Positions 44,857-56,569 of a stretch of DNA of 64,000 bases are shown here, in pieces. The stretch lies in contig NC_081415.1 in the NCBI RefSeq assembly GCF_030272615.1, positions 504,881,373-504,945,372 on the forward strand. The letters run 5' to 3'. A model generated the notes under the pieces. That model was not told the origin of the DNA. It saw nothing but the letters and a program-made list of their open reading frames with translations, and made no database searches. This DNA comes from Cryptomeria japonica (taxonomy: Eukaryota > Streptophyta > Pinopsida > Cupressales > Cupressaceae). Both the position numbers and the translations under genes were made by a program. Numbering within the stretch: position 1 is the stretch's first letter; the number at the start of each line of letters is the position of its first letter.

Positions 44857-46296
44857 TTATTCCATTTGGCTCACAGTCAGTTGATAATTGTGAAGAGTTG
44901 CGCACAACTGTTGGAAAGAAGTAAACTCAGAAAACAGAAATTTTTCTCTAATATCTTTTTGTAAATTAGAAATAAAGATTCTTTGAATATCATTGTCAGG
45001 TACTGGAAAAGAAATTTGAGCATACAAATGCTTATATCTACCAATGAAATCAGTCACTTTTTCTTTAACACCTTGTTTACAATGCATTAAATCAATCAAA
45101 GTAACTTTAGGACTTATATTGTTTTGAAATTGTTGAATAAAAGCACTTGCAAGTTGTTCGAAAGAAGTAATAGAATAGGAAGGCAACGAGCAATACCATT
45201 ATAGGGCTTTATCTCTTAATGTTCTAGTAAACAGTTTTGCAAGCAACCTTTGGTCATAAGCAAAATCGGTACATATTGTTTGAAAGGTCTTAACATGTGT
45301 TAGAGGATCACCCTTACCATTATAAAGCTCCAATTGCGGGATTTCAACATGTTTAGAGGGGATAGCTCAAACAATGTCAAGAGAAAGTGGGCTCGCAACA
45401 TCAAATGTGGGCACACTAGACTTAGATTGATTCATAGAGGCAATTTGTTGCTGTAAAGAAGAGACAGTTTGTGCAAGATTGTTAATGGTCGCTTCAGTCA
45501 AAGAGTTCATATTAGACGTGTTAGATTGTGATGGAGGTATTATGTTATTGAAAGAAGGCATTGATTGAGAGTAAGGTGGTGGGACACTATGATAGTTAGT
45601 CATAGGAAATGATTGGAAAGGAGGAACACTACAAGGAGGAATGGAATGGTTAAATGAATTGCCCCCTTGCGTCGTGTTCATTTGTGGAGATATAATAGGA
45701 ACACTCATTGAAGGAATGAATGAAGAAGTTGGATTGAATGAAGGAAAAGGGTTGATTGAAGAAGAAGGATTGCCCCCATGACTGGTGATCATAGGTGGAA
45801 TGTCTTGTATTGAAGTAGTCATTATGTTTGATGTAAAGGTAGGTATACTAGCAATAGGAGTTGTCAAAAGAATAGAATGATTAACTTGAGTAGGAGGTTG
45901 TGTATAACCTAAAGTTTCGGCACAACTTTTCATAGGCATCACATTCGAATCCACAATGTGTGCAATACTACGCAAAATATCAATTCCATTCTTATCACTT
46001 TGAACCATACATTTTAGACCCTCAATTAATGAAAGAGCTTCACTATCAGGGTATTCTTGAGACATCCATTGTCGAAAATCATCAAATTGGTTATCCAATT
46101 TTGAAATTTGTTCTACAGAAACCTCATGGAGAGCTTCTTCATCATTAAGAGGATTAGAGGAATTACCCATGTCTTCGTTAAAAAGGCCATTCAAATTAGG
46201 TTCCATCTCCTCAGTAATTAAACCTTGGAAAGACTTAATTCTAAGGCTTCGTCTAACGGGAATAGTGTAAGTAGGGCTTATTGTTGTAAAACTCAT
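44857..46296 (-). CDS. E4 gag N-terminal and capsid part
   Basis: Starts MSFTTISPTYTIPVRRSLRI at 46296. Residues about 120-300 are low-complexity Pro/Ser/Asn/Met (a SIPPCSVPPFQSFP-like run) ending in a coiled-coil-like ATINNLAQTVSSLQQQIASM. A TGA at about 45364 and a TAA near 45199 interrupt it. 44857-45186 carries the retrotransposon gag core (SFEQLASAFIQQFQNNISPK, KVTDFIGRYKHLYAQISF). Starts at 46296, 45186, 44847 and 43956 are all in one frame, so about 1,130 codons read through just four stops and no frameshift. Confidence 0.85.
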
Positions 46297-47479
46297 GCAC
46301 TAAAGAGAGAGAAGATTTTGAATTTTAGAGGTAGAAAATTTCAATAAAATCAGCCAAACTCCTAGATTTAAGCTGTTAAATACAATCAGGACAATCTCCC
46401 GAAATTTCGGGAAAAATGTCAGGGACCGTGGCGAACGGAGTGCACACAGTCCTCACAACTTTTTTTGAAATTTTCAGGGATGAAAGCTATGATGATTTTA
46501 AAGCTAATCTAAAAAAATTGAGTGATTTTACGATCTGTAGATAGGCCAAATTAAAGTTGCAATCTCAAAATTGAACCCTACCAAGATTGTTGAAAAATGC
46601 AAAATTTGAATTTTGAAAAAGAGAGGGAAACTGAAATTTTGAATTTTATGATTTTAGAGGGAATACTGAAAGCAATGCAGGCTTTGAAATTTAAAAGTTG
46701 ACTCAATTTCATGCAAAATTCAAATTTGAAAGCAGAAATCAAAGTTACTGCAATTAAACACTTAATTTCAAAAGTCACAAACTGCAAAAATTTGAATAAA
46801 GCACTGAAATTTCGAATGAATGCCAACACACTTTTCAGATTTAGGACTGTAAGAAACACAATTTTGATATGAATTTTAATTTCAACAATTTTTGAATGAT
46901 TATAAGCCTTAATCCAAGCAATCACTAGACCAACTTTGACTTTAATTTTGAAAGTGTTAGAATTGATAAAATCAGCCAAAATTCTGGATTTTAGCAGAAA
47001 AATATAGTAAGATCTAGCTCCCGAAATTTCAGAAAAAATGTCGGGGACGATGGCGCTCGGGGTGCACACGGTCCTCACAACTTTTTTCAAAATTTTCAGG
47101 GATGAGAGATATTGTGATTTTGTTGCGGAATCCAAAGTTACAGCCGATTTGGAGGTGTTTTGATCAGTGAAATCATCAGTCAAAGGCTGAATCAGGAGGG
47201 TTCTAAAAATTAGGGTTTTGACACTTAACCACTTAATTTTCAGAATTAAAGCACAAATATGAATTGACAATTTGGAATAGAAGGATAGATCTGAAACAAG
47301 CATTAACAATTAAACATTTCACAAGCTCAATTACTAAAAAGAAAATTTTAGGGTTTTTTATGCAATTAACCTCTAAAATTTGCAAAAGATCAAACATGGA
47401 AATGTAATTAAGGAAGCAAAATTTTCAGATCTAATCATGAATAATCAGAATTAGGATGTTCACGTCGGGTTCACCAAAA
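46297..47479 (-). other. E4 leader with 160-bp direct repeat
   Basis: Leader between primer site and gag. Two related ~160-bp segments, about 46349-46510 and 46968-47130, share AAAATCAGCCAAA, CCCGAAATTTC, GTGCACAC, GTCCTCACAAC and AATTTTCAGGGATGA in order. The GTGCACAC core also occurs in both LTRs. The Phe/Lys/Ile-rich frame across 46578-47309 looks like AT-rich chance. Confidence 0.7.
47459..47476 (-). other. E4 primer binding site
   Basis: Minus-strand TGGTGAACCCGACGTGAA, three bases from the LTR. It starts with TGG as expected for complementarity to a tRNA CCA end, but is not the Met type; I could not assign the tRNA. Confidence 0.65.
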
Positions 47480-48677
47480 TGTAAAGCGGAAAATCAAACC
47501 CTAGGTGTTCCCTCCACTCCACTCCAAGGAGAGAGAAAGGAGGGTCACTAGGATTGACGGTTTTCACTTGGGAGAGACTTTACATTCAAAAGAGGGGTTG
47601 AAACCCACAAGATCCAATCTCACCCAATGCAAGACTGGATTCTAAATGAGTTTCAAGGGTTAAGACATCAAGGATACCCTCTTTTGTAAAGAATGTAGAT
47701 AGAATGATTGAACTAGGAATGCATGTAAAGTAGGAAAGATTCGCTTATAAACAGAGATAGGGATACGCGATGAAGCTGCGGACCTGAAATTAGTAGTAAA
47801 ATGTCGAGACGATGCTGTTCTGCAAATTTGAGCGAAAGTTGACAGGACGATGGTGCCCGGAGTGCACACAGTCCTCCGAAAAATCCGCGAAACGAAGGGG
47901 CATCTGTTCATCTCTGCACAAGGATTCCAGATCTTCAATTACAGCCACATACCTGCAACCTACACACAGAAAAGAGAGGATGATTGGGGGGTTAGGGATT
48001 AGGGGTTTGCCTTTAGGTCAAACCCCAGTTTTGGAATTAACCAAGAAATGAGAATGCTGTAAATGTAAATGTTTGTAATGTAAACAAGTACTGATACCTT
48101 GTTGTAAGAATGTTTGTATTCTTACATGCGAAGGTGTAATAATGTTGTATGTTTGTATGTTGTAGGTGATCTCCTCTTCAATGGTTGAATCCTTGTCTTA
48201 AATGCAACACTTAGCCTTGAATGGAGACTTAGAATACTCAATTGCTTGAAAGAATACTTGAATGCTTGAATGTTTGAATGTTTGAATATCGCTTCCGCAT
48301 CTTGCTCTTGCTTATTTTCTTCCTCCCTTTCTAGGAGAGGAAAAGTAGTTTATATACTTGTCAATTAGGGTTGAGAGACTAATTTTTACGACCTTAGGCC
48401 AACCTAGAAGCATCATTTTCCGAATTGCAAACTTAAAGACCCAATGCCCAACAAGAGACCGGGCCCAAAATAGGGCCAGGGACCAGGGCGCTGGGCACCA
48501 TGTTCCTACCTCCCGGGACAGTAGGGTGCAAGGAGGATCAGGCCAAGGTGCAGAAATATGCAGTTTTTGATGTCACAAGTAGGTTTCGGGGTCTCCATTT
48601 AGGTTCAACGTTGCACCGCCATCGTGAAGACCCAAATGCAGTCGAAATTGCAAGTGTCGCAATTTTAGGACGCTACA
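47480..48677 (-). repeat. 5' LTR of E4
   Basis: 1198 bp, partner of 40870-42098. It includes GTGCACAC motif copy at about 47844-47878 and one hairpin unit at 48480-48506. Confidence 0.95.
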
Positions 48678-48682
48678 ATAGG

Positions 48683-49589
48683 TATAGTCATAGCAAAGAT
48701 ACCACATACACAAATCGCTATTTTATCAAATATCAGTAGCTAGATACATAAACATAGGAACATCCACCTAATTAGGTCATTTCAAACATCCCCACCAATC
48801 AAGACTAATACAAGGGGGAGTTGATTTCCATCTATAAAAGGCATGACTATGAACTATGTTTTGTAACATAATATCAATTGACTTTACAAGCAACACTTTT
48901 GGACTTGGTGGATGTAGCATCCAAATCATAAATTTTAATCCCTTTTAGTAGCTTTGCTCATCTCATTGCATGAATAATCCTCTCATATTTTGATTTCAAA
49001 CAAAATTTATACTATCATACATATAAAATGCATCTTATTGTCCACTTGTACCAATCACCAAATGGATCGAATAGGGGAGATACAATTAAAGATATCCTAC
49101 ATATGTGTAAGCAATATTTTCATCTTGTTGATGGTATTTAACTTCATTTCCACCTTAACCCTACATAAGTGCCTTTACGATCTTCTAAGCATCATGTTAT
49201 CAAGAGGAACAATCATGTAGAAGTCTGTTAAATAAATTACCCGATAATTTAAATTATTTATTTCAATAAAAGAGAAATAATCTTAGTACACCCCTTGATT
49301 AGCGAGGAAATTAGGTACTAATTTTGTTCTCTAAAAGAATGTAAGATAGACACCTTTTCAAATTTTGCAAATTGATCTGTGGATGCAAGCTTGATCTTAC
49401 ACCCATATAAATGAGTCAAGAAAAGTTTGTGTAGGGAATACATGTTTAAGCATGAAGGGTGTGATAAATGTAATCATTGTGGGGAATATGCAATATTTAT
49501 AAGATTTGGATAAATGTATGAGAATGTGTATATAGGGAGAGGACTCAATGGTTGTGCACCCTAACTTTGTGCTCTAAGAATCACATTTG
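48683..49589. other. AT-rich stretch, no gene seen
   Basis: No recognisable coding sequence or paired repeat between E4 and the tandem array. Confidence 0.6.
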
Positions 49590-50953
49590 ATAATTCAAAT
49601 GACTCTATTTCTCATAGCAACTTATTTGGAAAGCTAATTATTTAACCCTAAATTTTCAAGTCCATGTCATCAAATACAATGCAAGGGCAATATGATTTTG
49701 TCGAAGTATCATAAAATACAAAAAAAGTGAGTGCAATATTTGTATATTAAATCATCTTTTTGGTGCACCTATTTGACATCACATAATTTCTTAGTTTTAT
49801 ATAAGTTGTACTACTAAATTTATTTCATATAATTATTACTAACTATTGTCAACACTACAAACGTTAAAGTCACAACTAATAATGAAATAGTATTAAAATA
49901 CACATTCTTTTTATATCTCAATGTGCTCACAATTATTAGAACCGGTTCAAATATCAAATCCTCTCACCTATACACAAAAATTGAGCCAACAAATCTACCT
50001 TCACATGTGACATTTTCAAATGACTCAATTTTTTATAGCAACTTATTTGGCAATCTAACTACTTAACCCAAAGGTTTCAAGTCAAAATCATCAAACACAA
50101 TGTGAGGTCAACATGCTTTTATCAAGGTTTCTATAAAATACAAAGAAAAAAAGTGAGTGCAATAGTTGTATATTAAATCTCTTTTTTTTAGGTTCACCCA
50201 TTTGACATCACACAATGTGTTGTTTAGAATGTGACTTGTTCTACTAAATTCATTTCATATACTTACTACTAACAATTGTCAACACTAAGAACTTTGAAGT
50301 CACAACTAATAATGAGAGCATTGAAATACATGATCATTTAATATTTCAATGTACTCACAATCATTAGCTCAATCTCAAATATTAGATCCTCTCCCCTATA
50401 AATAAAAATCGAGCCAACAAATATACCTTCACATGTGACATTTTCAAATGACTCATTTTTTTATAGTAGCTTATTTGGCAATCTAGCTACTTAACCCAAA
50501 GGTTTCAAGTCCAAATCATCAAACACAATGCAAGGTCGTCATGTTTTTATCAAGGTATCATAAAATACAAAGAAAAAAGTGAGTGCAATAGTTGTATATT
50601 AAATCTTTCTTTTCTTTGGTGTGCCCATTTAACATCACACAATTTCTTGTGTTCTAATAGTGATTTGTTCTAATAAATTTATTTCATATAATTATTACTA
50701 AGAATTGTTAGTGTTAAATTTTTTTAAGTCACCACTAATAATTAAATAGTATTAAAAATAAATTATCATTTCGTATCTCAAATTATTCACAATTATTATA
50801 TCCAAATCAAATATCAAGTCATTTCCCCTATTATAAAATACAAAGAAAAAAGTGAGTGCAATAGATGTATATTAAATCTTTCTTTTTTTCGGTGTACCTA
50901 TTTAACATCACACAATTTGTTGTTCTCTCAATGTGACTTGCTCTAATAAATCT

Positions 50954-52415
50954 AATGCTCTGCAAAAAGGATGTTAGGAAACACAAACACAAGACTCAAG
51001 AATCAAACGTTAGTGTTAGTATCATAAACGAAATATGATCCTAAGCAAGCATATCAAGAGATATATCAAACATTTGATGGAAAGCATGCAAAAACAAAAG
51101 AAAGACACAAGACCCTTCCAAATGTTTGCCAACATGTTCATAGTTGATCCTCCCTTGTTCCTCTCCTCTCCAAGTTCCACATGAGTGTAGCCCTCAACTT
51201 TTTGCACTACTATGGAAGTCTTATGGAGATTCAAGATTTATGAAATGATCAAAAGATTATGCAAATGCAAGCTAAATAGATATGAGAAAACACCTAATTA
51301 AGCTATATTGATTTTAACCAAAATAACAATGTAGATTAAATGACTCCTAAAATGATCTCTTAAATTTCACTATAGATTAGATGCATACAAGATTTCTGAA
51401 TCTAGATTATGAAGCAATGGGCTCTATTTATAGGAAAAATAGAGAAATGGATGGTTGAGATTGAGTAATCTCAACAAGGGTCAAGATTGAAAGATTTATG
51501 GTCCATGTGAAGGCTTTCAACCCAATCCCAGGATGACAAATATCAACATGAGATGGCATGAGATGGCTTGAGAGGAGAGGGAAGAAGCATTAAATGCTTG
51601 AGATGACATGAAGGTTACCTTGGGAGGTAAGGTTAAGCTTGAGTTGAATGAATAAAGCCTTTATCCAATGAATAATGCCTTTATCCAATGGACAAACTCT
51701 TGTGCAAGAGTTAGTGGGGATATGGTCAAAGCAATGAATGCTTAAGGAGACACACGAGTTAAATGGAGGTTGAGTTAGAGACAAAGTCTCTAACCATGTG
51801 GGAAAGTGGGATTAACCATTAATGGTTATGTAAGAGCCATAAATGGTCATGTAAGAACCATTAATGGTTTGGAAGACTTTAGGGGTTAACTTGTTGGAGA
51901 CATAAAGCATCAAAGACTTTGGAGGCTTTGAGAAGTGACTTCAAGTTGCTTAGGAATGTGACAATAATTAGAGAGGGTGATTAGGCTAATTAGGAATGGT
52001 TTAGAAGAATCTAGAATGGGTTTAGGATGCAAGTGGGTTTGGTGGGTGAGGGAAAATAGGATTTTATTTAAAATAAAATTACTTTATTTCAATAAAAATA
52101 GGTGCAACTTGTATTTGTAGGAGAATGCAAGTGGGGGGGGGGGGGTAGTTTAGGGATTTAAATAAATATTTTATTATTTATTTAAAAGAGGAAAGGGGGT
52201 TAAATTAAATAAATGTGTTTTATTCATTTAATTGATTTTGAGTGTAGCTTAATGAATTAATTTAAATAAATTGAATAATTTATTTAATTAATAGAAGAAG
52301 GGGTTGAGGATGAATTAATTAAATATTAATTTAATTAACTAATTATTGATGGTTAATCAATCAAATAAATACTAAATATTCATTTAATTAAGTGGACAGA
52401 TTTATGTGCCTACAA
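50954..52415 (-). mobile_element. LTR-like insertion in the tandem array
   Basis: About 1.46 kb lying where the array should run from AATAAATCT to ATTTCATATAATT. A TG at 50956 or 50972 (TGTTAGGAAACAC) and CCTACA at 52414 are plausible LTR ends, but no target duplication is clear. On the minus strand CCTATAAATAGAGCCC at about 51418-51434 is a good plant TATA box. Solo LTR is the best explanation. It contains a run of 13 G at 52133-52145. No gene. Confidence 0.6.
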
Positions 52416-52502
52416 AAACTATTTCATATAATTATTACTAACAATTGTCAATACTAAGAACTTTAGAGTTGCAACTAATAATGATATAGTGTTATTATAA
52501 AT

Positions 52503-52952
52503 TGTAAGATTTTGCCAAGATCAAGGGCACAATGAAAAGTATAAAAATAGAGACAAAAGAATGAGAAGAACAAACTGTATTCTCATCAATATGAAAATGA
52601 TCAACTGGATTAACCAATACAATGAATATAGGCCTTCTTATATAGGCAAGGCCATATGGATGTACGAGCACACAATCATGACATGTGGCTCAATGAGAAA
52701 CAAGGGTAGGTAAGAAATACTAGGGGTAGGTATGAGAAATAATATAATATTCCACAAGAGGTGGATGACCCACCGAATGTGGAGTGTAACAACAAAACAA
52801 GACCACAAAAGGTGGAATTTCTCCTACAAGCTCTATCCCTATGTGCACACTTCCCTAAGTGTCTCAAATCCAAACTATGAAGAAATGCATTATCCTAAGT
52901 TAACTTAAGTAAAGTGTAATATATCCATAATGAATATTTATTTACACCAACA
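52503..52952 (-). repeat. 3' LTR of E3
   Basis: 450 bp, TGTAAGATTTTGCC...TACACCAACA, partner of 58015-58465. Confidence 0.96.
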
Positions 52953-53258
52953 CCCCCCCTTAAGTGCAACTTAGGGGAATGAAGACTCAAGTCAACAATG
53001 CAAGATGGGTCTCGGCTACTAGGTCATGATAGGTACCCATGTACAATATGCAAATGCAAGCAAAACCATGCAATGCAATCTCTCACAAACGAAGAAAACC
53101 CAGTGGGAAAAAACTCCCCCCCAAAAGAGAGATGAAAGTACGAAAGACTCTCAAAGAAGAAGGACAAAACCTCAAAGAGGAAAAAGTCCCCCCCATAAGA
53201 GAGGAAGGAGAAGTCAGCTGACCCCCCCTAATGACACATCCCGCACCCCCAAGAGAGC
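52953..53258 (-). other. E3 purine tract and 3' untranslated stretch
   Basis: The minus-strand tract AAGGGGGGG (52953-52961) abuts the LTR. Three more G7-8 tracts occur on the minus strand at about 53116, 53191 and 53222, so the element has a ladder of purine-tract-like sites. A TGGGTTTTC motif (53095) follows. No gene. Confidence 0.8.
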
Positions 53259-53800
53259 TCACAACTGCTGGAACTTACTCTCGGTGAAAGGTTTGGTGAA
53301 TATGTCTGCAACCTGCTCCGCTGCAGGACAATATTGCAAATCAATGACCTGCTCCTGAATCAACTCTCGGATATAGTGCATATGGATCTCGATGTGTTTG
53401 GTTGGCTGATGCTGGACCGGGTTCTTCGAGATAGCAATAGCATTCTGATTGTCGCATTGTAGAACTGTTGGTCGTGGAGTGGTGAACCCAAACTTTGTGA
53501 GAATTTGCTGAAGCCAAATGGTCTCAGTTGCTGTGTTAACAACTCCTCGATACTCAGCCTCAGTTGAAGAGAGAGAAATAGCATGTTGCTTCTTGCTCTA
53601 CCAACAAATGGGGCCTGAACCAAGGTGAAAACTGTAACCGAAAGTAGACTTACGATCATCAAGATTGCCAGCCCAATCAGAGTCTATGTAACCAACCAAG
53701 TGAAGTCTTGGGCCTGCTGCATAGTGAATCCCATAGTGATGTGTACCTTGGATGTAATGAAGGATGTGTTTGGCGGCTTTCCAATGAAGCTCATGTGGTT
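53259..53800 (-). CDS. E3 RNase H
   Basis: Minus frame shared with the RT. Motifs: GYIDSDWAGNLDDRKSTFGY (first catalytic Asp, about 53665), SKKQHAISLSSTEAEYRG (Glu, about 53575), VLQCDNQNAIAISKNPVQ (Asp, about 53455) and VADIFTKPFTESKF (about 53290). Stops: TAG at 53802-53804 just upstream, TAG at 53598-53600, and TGA at 53259-53261, which may be the natural end or a lost Arg codon. All catalytic residues seen are intact. Confidence 0.92.
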
Positions 53801-53804
53801 CCTA

Positions 53805-54900
53805 CATGAAGCAGGAAACCATGCCAACTGCAAAGGAAATATCAGGGCATGTATGGGTCAAGTAGATGAGACTACCCACAAGCTGACGATACAAAGTGGC
53901 ATCAACTGGTGGAGAGGAACACTGAGCCTCAAGCTTGACTCCTGAAAGAAAGGGAGTCGGTGCAGGCTTACAATCAACCATATGAAAGCATGCAAGTAGA
54001 TCAAGATCATACTTGGGCTGCGATAGTGTAATCCCAAAAGGTGACTGTGAAATCTCTATCCCGAGAAAGTAGTGCAAAAGACCGAAGTCAATCATAGCAA
54101 ATATGTCATGCAAAGCAGATTTGACCCTACTAATGATGGATGCGGTACTCCCTGTAATGATCAAATCATCAACATAGAGCACAAGTATCAAGTGAGAGTC
54201 ATCCTATCGCAAAATGTAGACATTCGGATCAGAATGACACCTGGTGAACCCTGCTGAGAGAAGAAAGGAATCCATCTTGGCATACCAAACCCTGGGGGCC
54301 TGCTTAAGGCCATAGAGAGATTTCCTTAGTCTGCAAACCAAGGAAGTATCTTGGATGAAACCCTGCAGCTGCTCCATATAAATCTCCTCATCAAGGTCAC
54401 CATGAAGAAAAGCACTCTTCACATCCATCTGACGTACAACCCAACCATGAGCTGCAACAATAATAAGTGTCAAGTGAATGGAGTTCATATTGGCTACAAG
54501 CGCAAAGGTCTCAGTATAGTCAACACTTGCAACCTAAGAGAAACCTTTCGCAACAAGCCGAGCCTTATACTTATCCACACTACCATCCACAGCATACTTG
54601 GTCTGATAGATCCACTTACATAGAACCATCTTTCTCCCCTTAGGGGGATGGACTAAATCCCATGTGTTGTTCCTCATCAAGGAACTATACTCTTCCTCCA
54701 TAGCTTGGTCCCACTCAGGAACCCCTGATGCTTCCTAAAATGTCTGTGGATCGGAAGCAGTAGCAATGAATGCATGTGGAAGATTCTGATGTTGTGATCG
54801 ATTTCTCTGTGTATCTAAAGGATCCCCAACAAGAGAACCCACAGACTCAAGTGTTTGTCGAGCCCAATGAGGTCTAGGTGGAGGTGGAGAACGAGGCTCC
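53805..54900 (-). CDS. E3 Copia reverse transcriptase
   Basis: RVT_2 domain in one frame from about 54700 to 53805. Motifs: NNTWDLVHPPKGRKMVLCKW (about 54660), VDYTETFALVANMNSIHLTL (about 54510), VRQMDVKSAFLHGDLDEEIY (about 54430), [17 protein letters not shown] (about 54300) and LYVDDLIITGS (about 54170), the intact YVDD polymerase site. Stops are TAG at 54735, 54534 and 54204, all where CAG would fit. A frameshift at about 54910 separates this frame from integrase. The polymerase domain is otherwise free of visible damage. Confidence 0.93.
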
Positions 54901-56167
54901 TCAATGGCAAGTGGACCCTGCGAGTCGGAGTTGAAGGAGTCTCATCATCTGAATTAGTAGCATCACTATCCATAATGGAGGAAGGTTGAGGAGGTAGAGA
55001 GGCTAAGCTAGGAGAGCTTTCCTCAAAGTGAACACTCCTCTCAATGAACACCTCATGTGTCTTAGGATCCATCAATCTATATGCCTTAACACCCTCAGGA
55101 TATCCAACAAATATGCAAGGCCGACTCTAAGGTTTTAATGCCTTGCGTTTCTATGGAGGTATGCGAGCCCATGCTAGACACCCAAAGGCTATGAAATGTC
55201 TCACAATTGGTTTCCTACTAGCCCAAGCCTCGAAAGGAGTAATACCTTGCAAATCTTTGTGAGGAACCCGATTCTGGATGTGTGTGGCACAACTGATAGC
55301 CTCTGCCCAAAAGGCGGGATCAAGAGAATGTGCATGTATCATACAGCTAGCCATTTCTTTGAGAGTTCTATTCTTGCGCTCTGCAACTTCCTTCTATTGT
55401 GGAGTGTATGCAACAAAATGTTGAAGATCAATCCCCTCAAATGTACAAAAATCTTCAAGTCTTTTGTTCACATATTCCCTTCCATTATCTGTGTGAAGAA
55501 TCTTCACCACTTTCCCGAATTTCTTCTCCACATGAGTCTTGAAGTCCTAAAATCTGTCAAATACTTCACTCTTATGAATAAGAAAGTAGACCCAAGTGAA
55601 GCGGGAGTAGTCATCAATGAAGGTGAGGACATAGCGGGCCTTACTAAATGAAGGTGCTGGAAATGGACCTGTTACATCGTTGTGAACAAGTTGAAGAGCT
55701 TCCAAAGCTCTCCAAGCTTTCCCCTTATCAAAATTTTCCTCGGGATGCTCGCCCATGGAACAACCTGAACATACACCCTCTGAAAAATTGATTCGAGGTA
55801 GATTTGTGACCATGTCTTTAGTGCTGAGCTGTTGAAGATAGCGGTAGTTGAGGTGACCAAACCACTCATGCCATAGCTTACTTTCTGAATTTGAATGAGT
55901 AAGCAAGGCCCTAGAAGGTGAACTTGGCACAAAGTGGGAGAATGAATAAAGCCTTGAGTTGTCATTGACTTGTCCCGCTGCTACCAAGGCATCATCATCA
56001 AGTTCCTTTACCACAACTGAATCTGGTGTAAACTCAACCTTTTTCCCATTCCCATAGTGAGTGATTTGGTAGATAGAGAGAAGGTTGGTAGACAAGTTAG
56101 GAACATAGAGAACATTCTGAAATTTTCCATCATCCATGTCAACTGAACCTTTCCCTTCAACCTCTAC
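54901..56167 (-). CDS. E3 integrase and linker
   Basis: Minus frame 1. Pre-integrase NLSTNLLSIYQITHYGNGKK (about 56090), zinc-binding LWHEWFGHLNYRYL with CSGCSMG (about 55860-55760), core HNDVTGPF (first Asp), FIDDYSRFTWVYFL, LHTDNGREYVNKRLEDF (second Asp, about 55480) and EVAERKNRTLKEMA (Glu, about 55385). All three catalytic residues are present. The C-part FGCLAWARIPP and FVGYPEGVKAYRLMDPKTHE follows, then a Ser/Pro-rich linker. Stops are TAG at 55547, 55394, 55151 and 55127. The four shadow frames on the other strand are not genes. Confidence 0.93.
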
Positions 56168-56569
56168 TTATGTATCATCACCTATGTAAATGTGAGGTAC
56201 CTTAGATGGCTCCAATGAAGAAAACTTCTCCTTTGTAGAACCCATGTGATATGAGGCACCTGAGTCAAGTATCCACTGTTGTGAAGAACTTGTTGTAGCC
56301 ACAAATGCTTGCCCTTTTCCCTTAGACTGTGAGGAAGAGGATGAAGATGAATCCTTCTTTGTGTAGGCAGATGACAAGTTGATGTTGTTTTTCTTAAGAA
56401 GATTAGTTAACTCATCAACTTGCTTTGTGTGGCATCGATGCTCATCATGACCATACTTCTTGCAATATGCACAAGTTGGCTTATCCTTCTTAGCTAGTGT
56501 CCCCTTCTTGGAAGAGGATGAAAAATCGCCTTGTGATGGAGAGGATGATTGTCCTTTTTCTTGTTGTGG
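56168..56569 (-). CDS. E3 zinc knuckle and protease
   Basis: At about 56470-56425 is CAYCKKYGHDEHRC, an intact CX2CX4HX4C knuckle. At about 56280-56250 is the protease site WILDSGASYHMG (Asp-Ser-Gly-Ala, intact), preceded by a Ser-rich linker. A TAA at 56168-56170 and one at 56570-56572 bound this part; it is otherwise in frame with gag and integrase. Confidence 0.92.
   Translation of the reverse strand, partial: PQQEKGQSSSPSQGDFSSSSKKGTLAKKDKPTCAYCKKYGHDEHRCHTKQVDELTNLLKKNNINLSSAYTKKDSSSSSSSQSKGKGQAFVATTSSSQQWILDSGASYHMGSTKEKFSSLEPSKVPHIYIGDDT

Larger units (their letters stand above)
40870..48677 (-). mobile_element. E4: non-autonomous gypsy-type element coding gag-protease only, 7.8 kb
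   Basis: LTRs 40870-42098 and 47480-48677 (TGTAAAGCGG...GGACGCTACA) flanked by a perfect ATAGG duplication (40865-40869 and 48678-48682). Primer site beside the right LTR, purine tract AAGTGGGGGCTAAA (minus) at 42099-42112. The 5.4-kb interior holds one long minus-strand frame (46296-42898) with gag, a knuckle, protease-like sequence and a unique tail. There is no reverse transcriptase, RNase H or integrase. LTRs differ by about 3% over the first ~450 bp, nearly all transitions. It resembles the gag-only terminal-repeat class (TR-GAG-like) and would need a partner for movement. Confidence 0.93.

Noticed and set aside
46578-47309. 243-codon minus frame in the E4 leader
   Set aside because: Phe/Lys/Ile/Leu-rich translation of AT-rich DNA with internal repeat; lies in the leader upstream of gag and matches nothing.
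50954-52415. Full LTR retrotransposon
   Set aside because: No primer site, purine tract or coding text inside; at best a solo LTR, and without a clear target duplication.
55196-55651. 151-codon plus frame in E3
   Set aside because: Antisense of the integrase core, whose minus-strand motifs are unambiguous.
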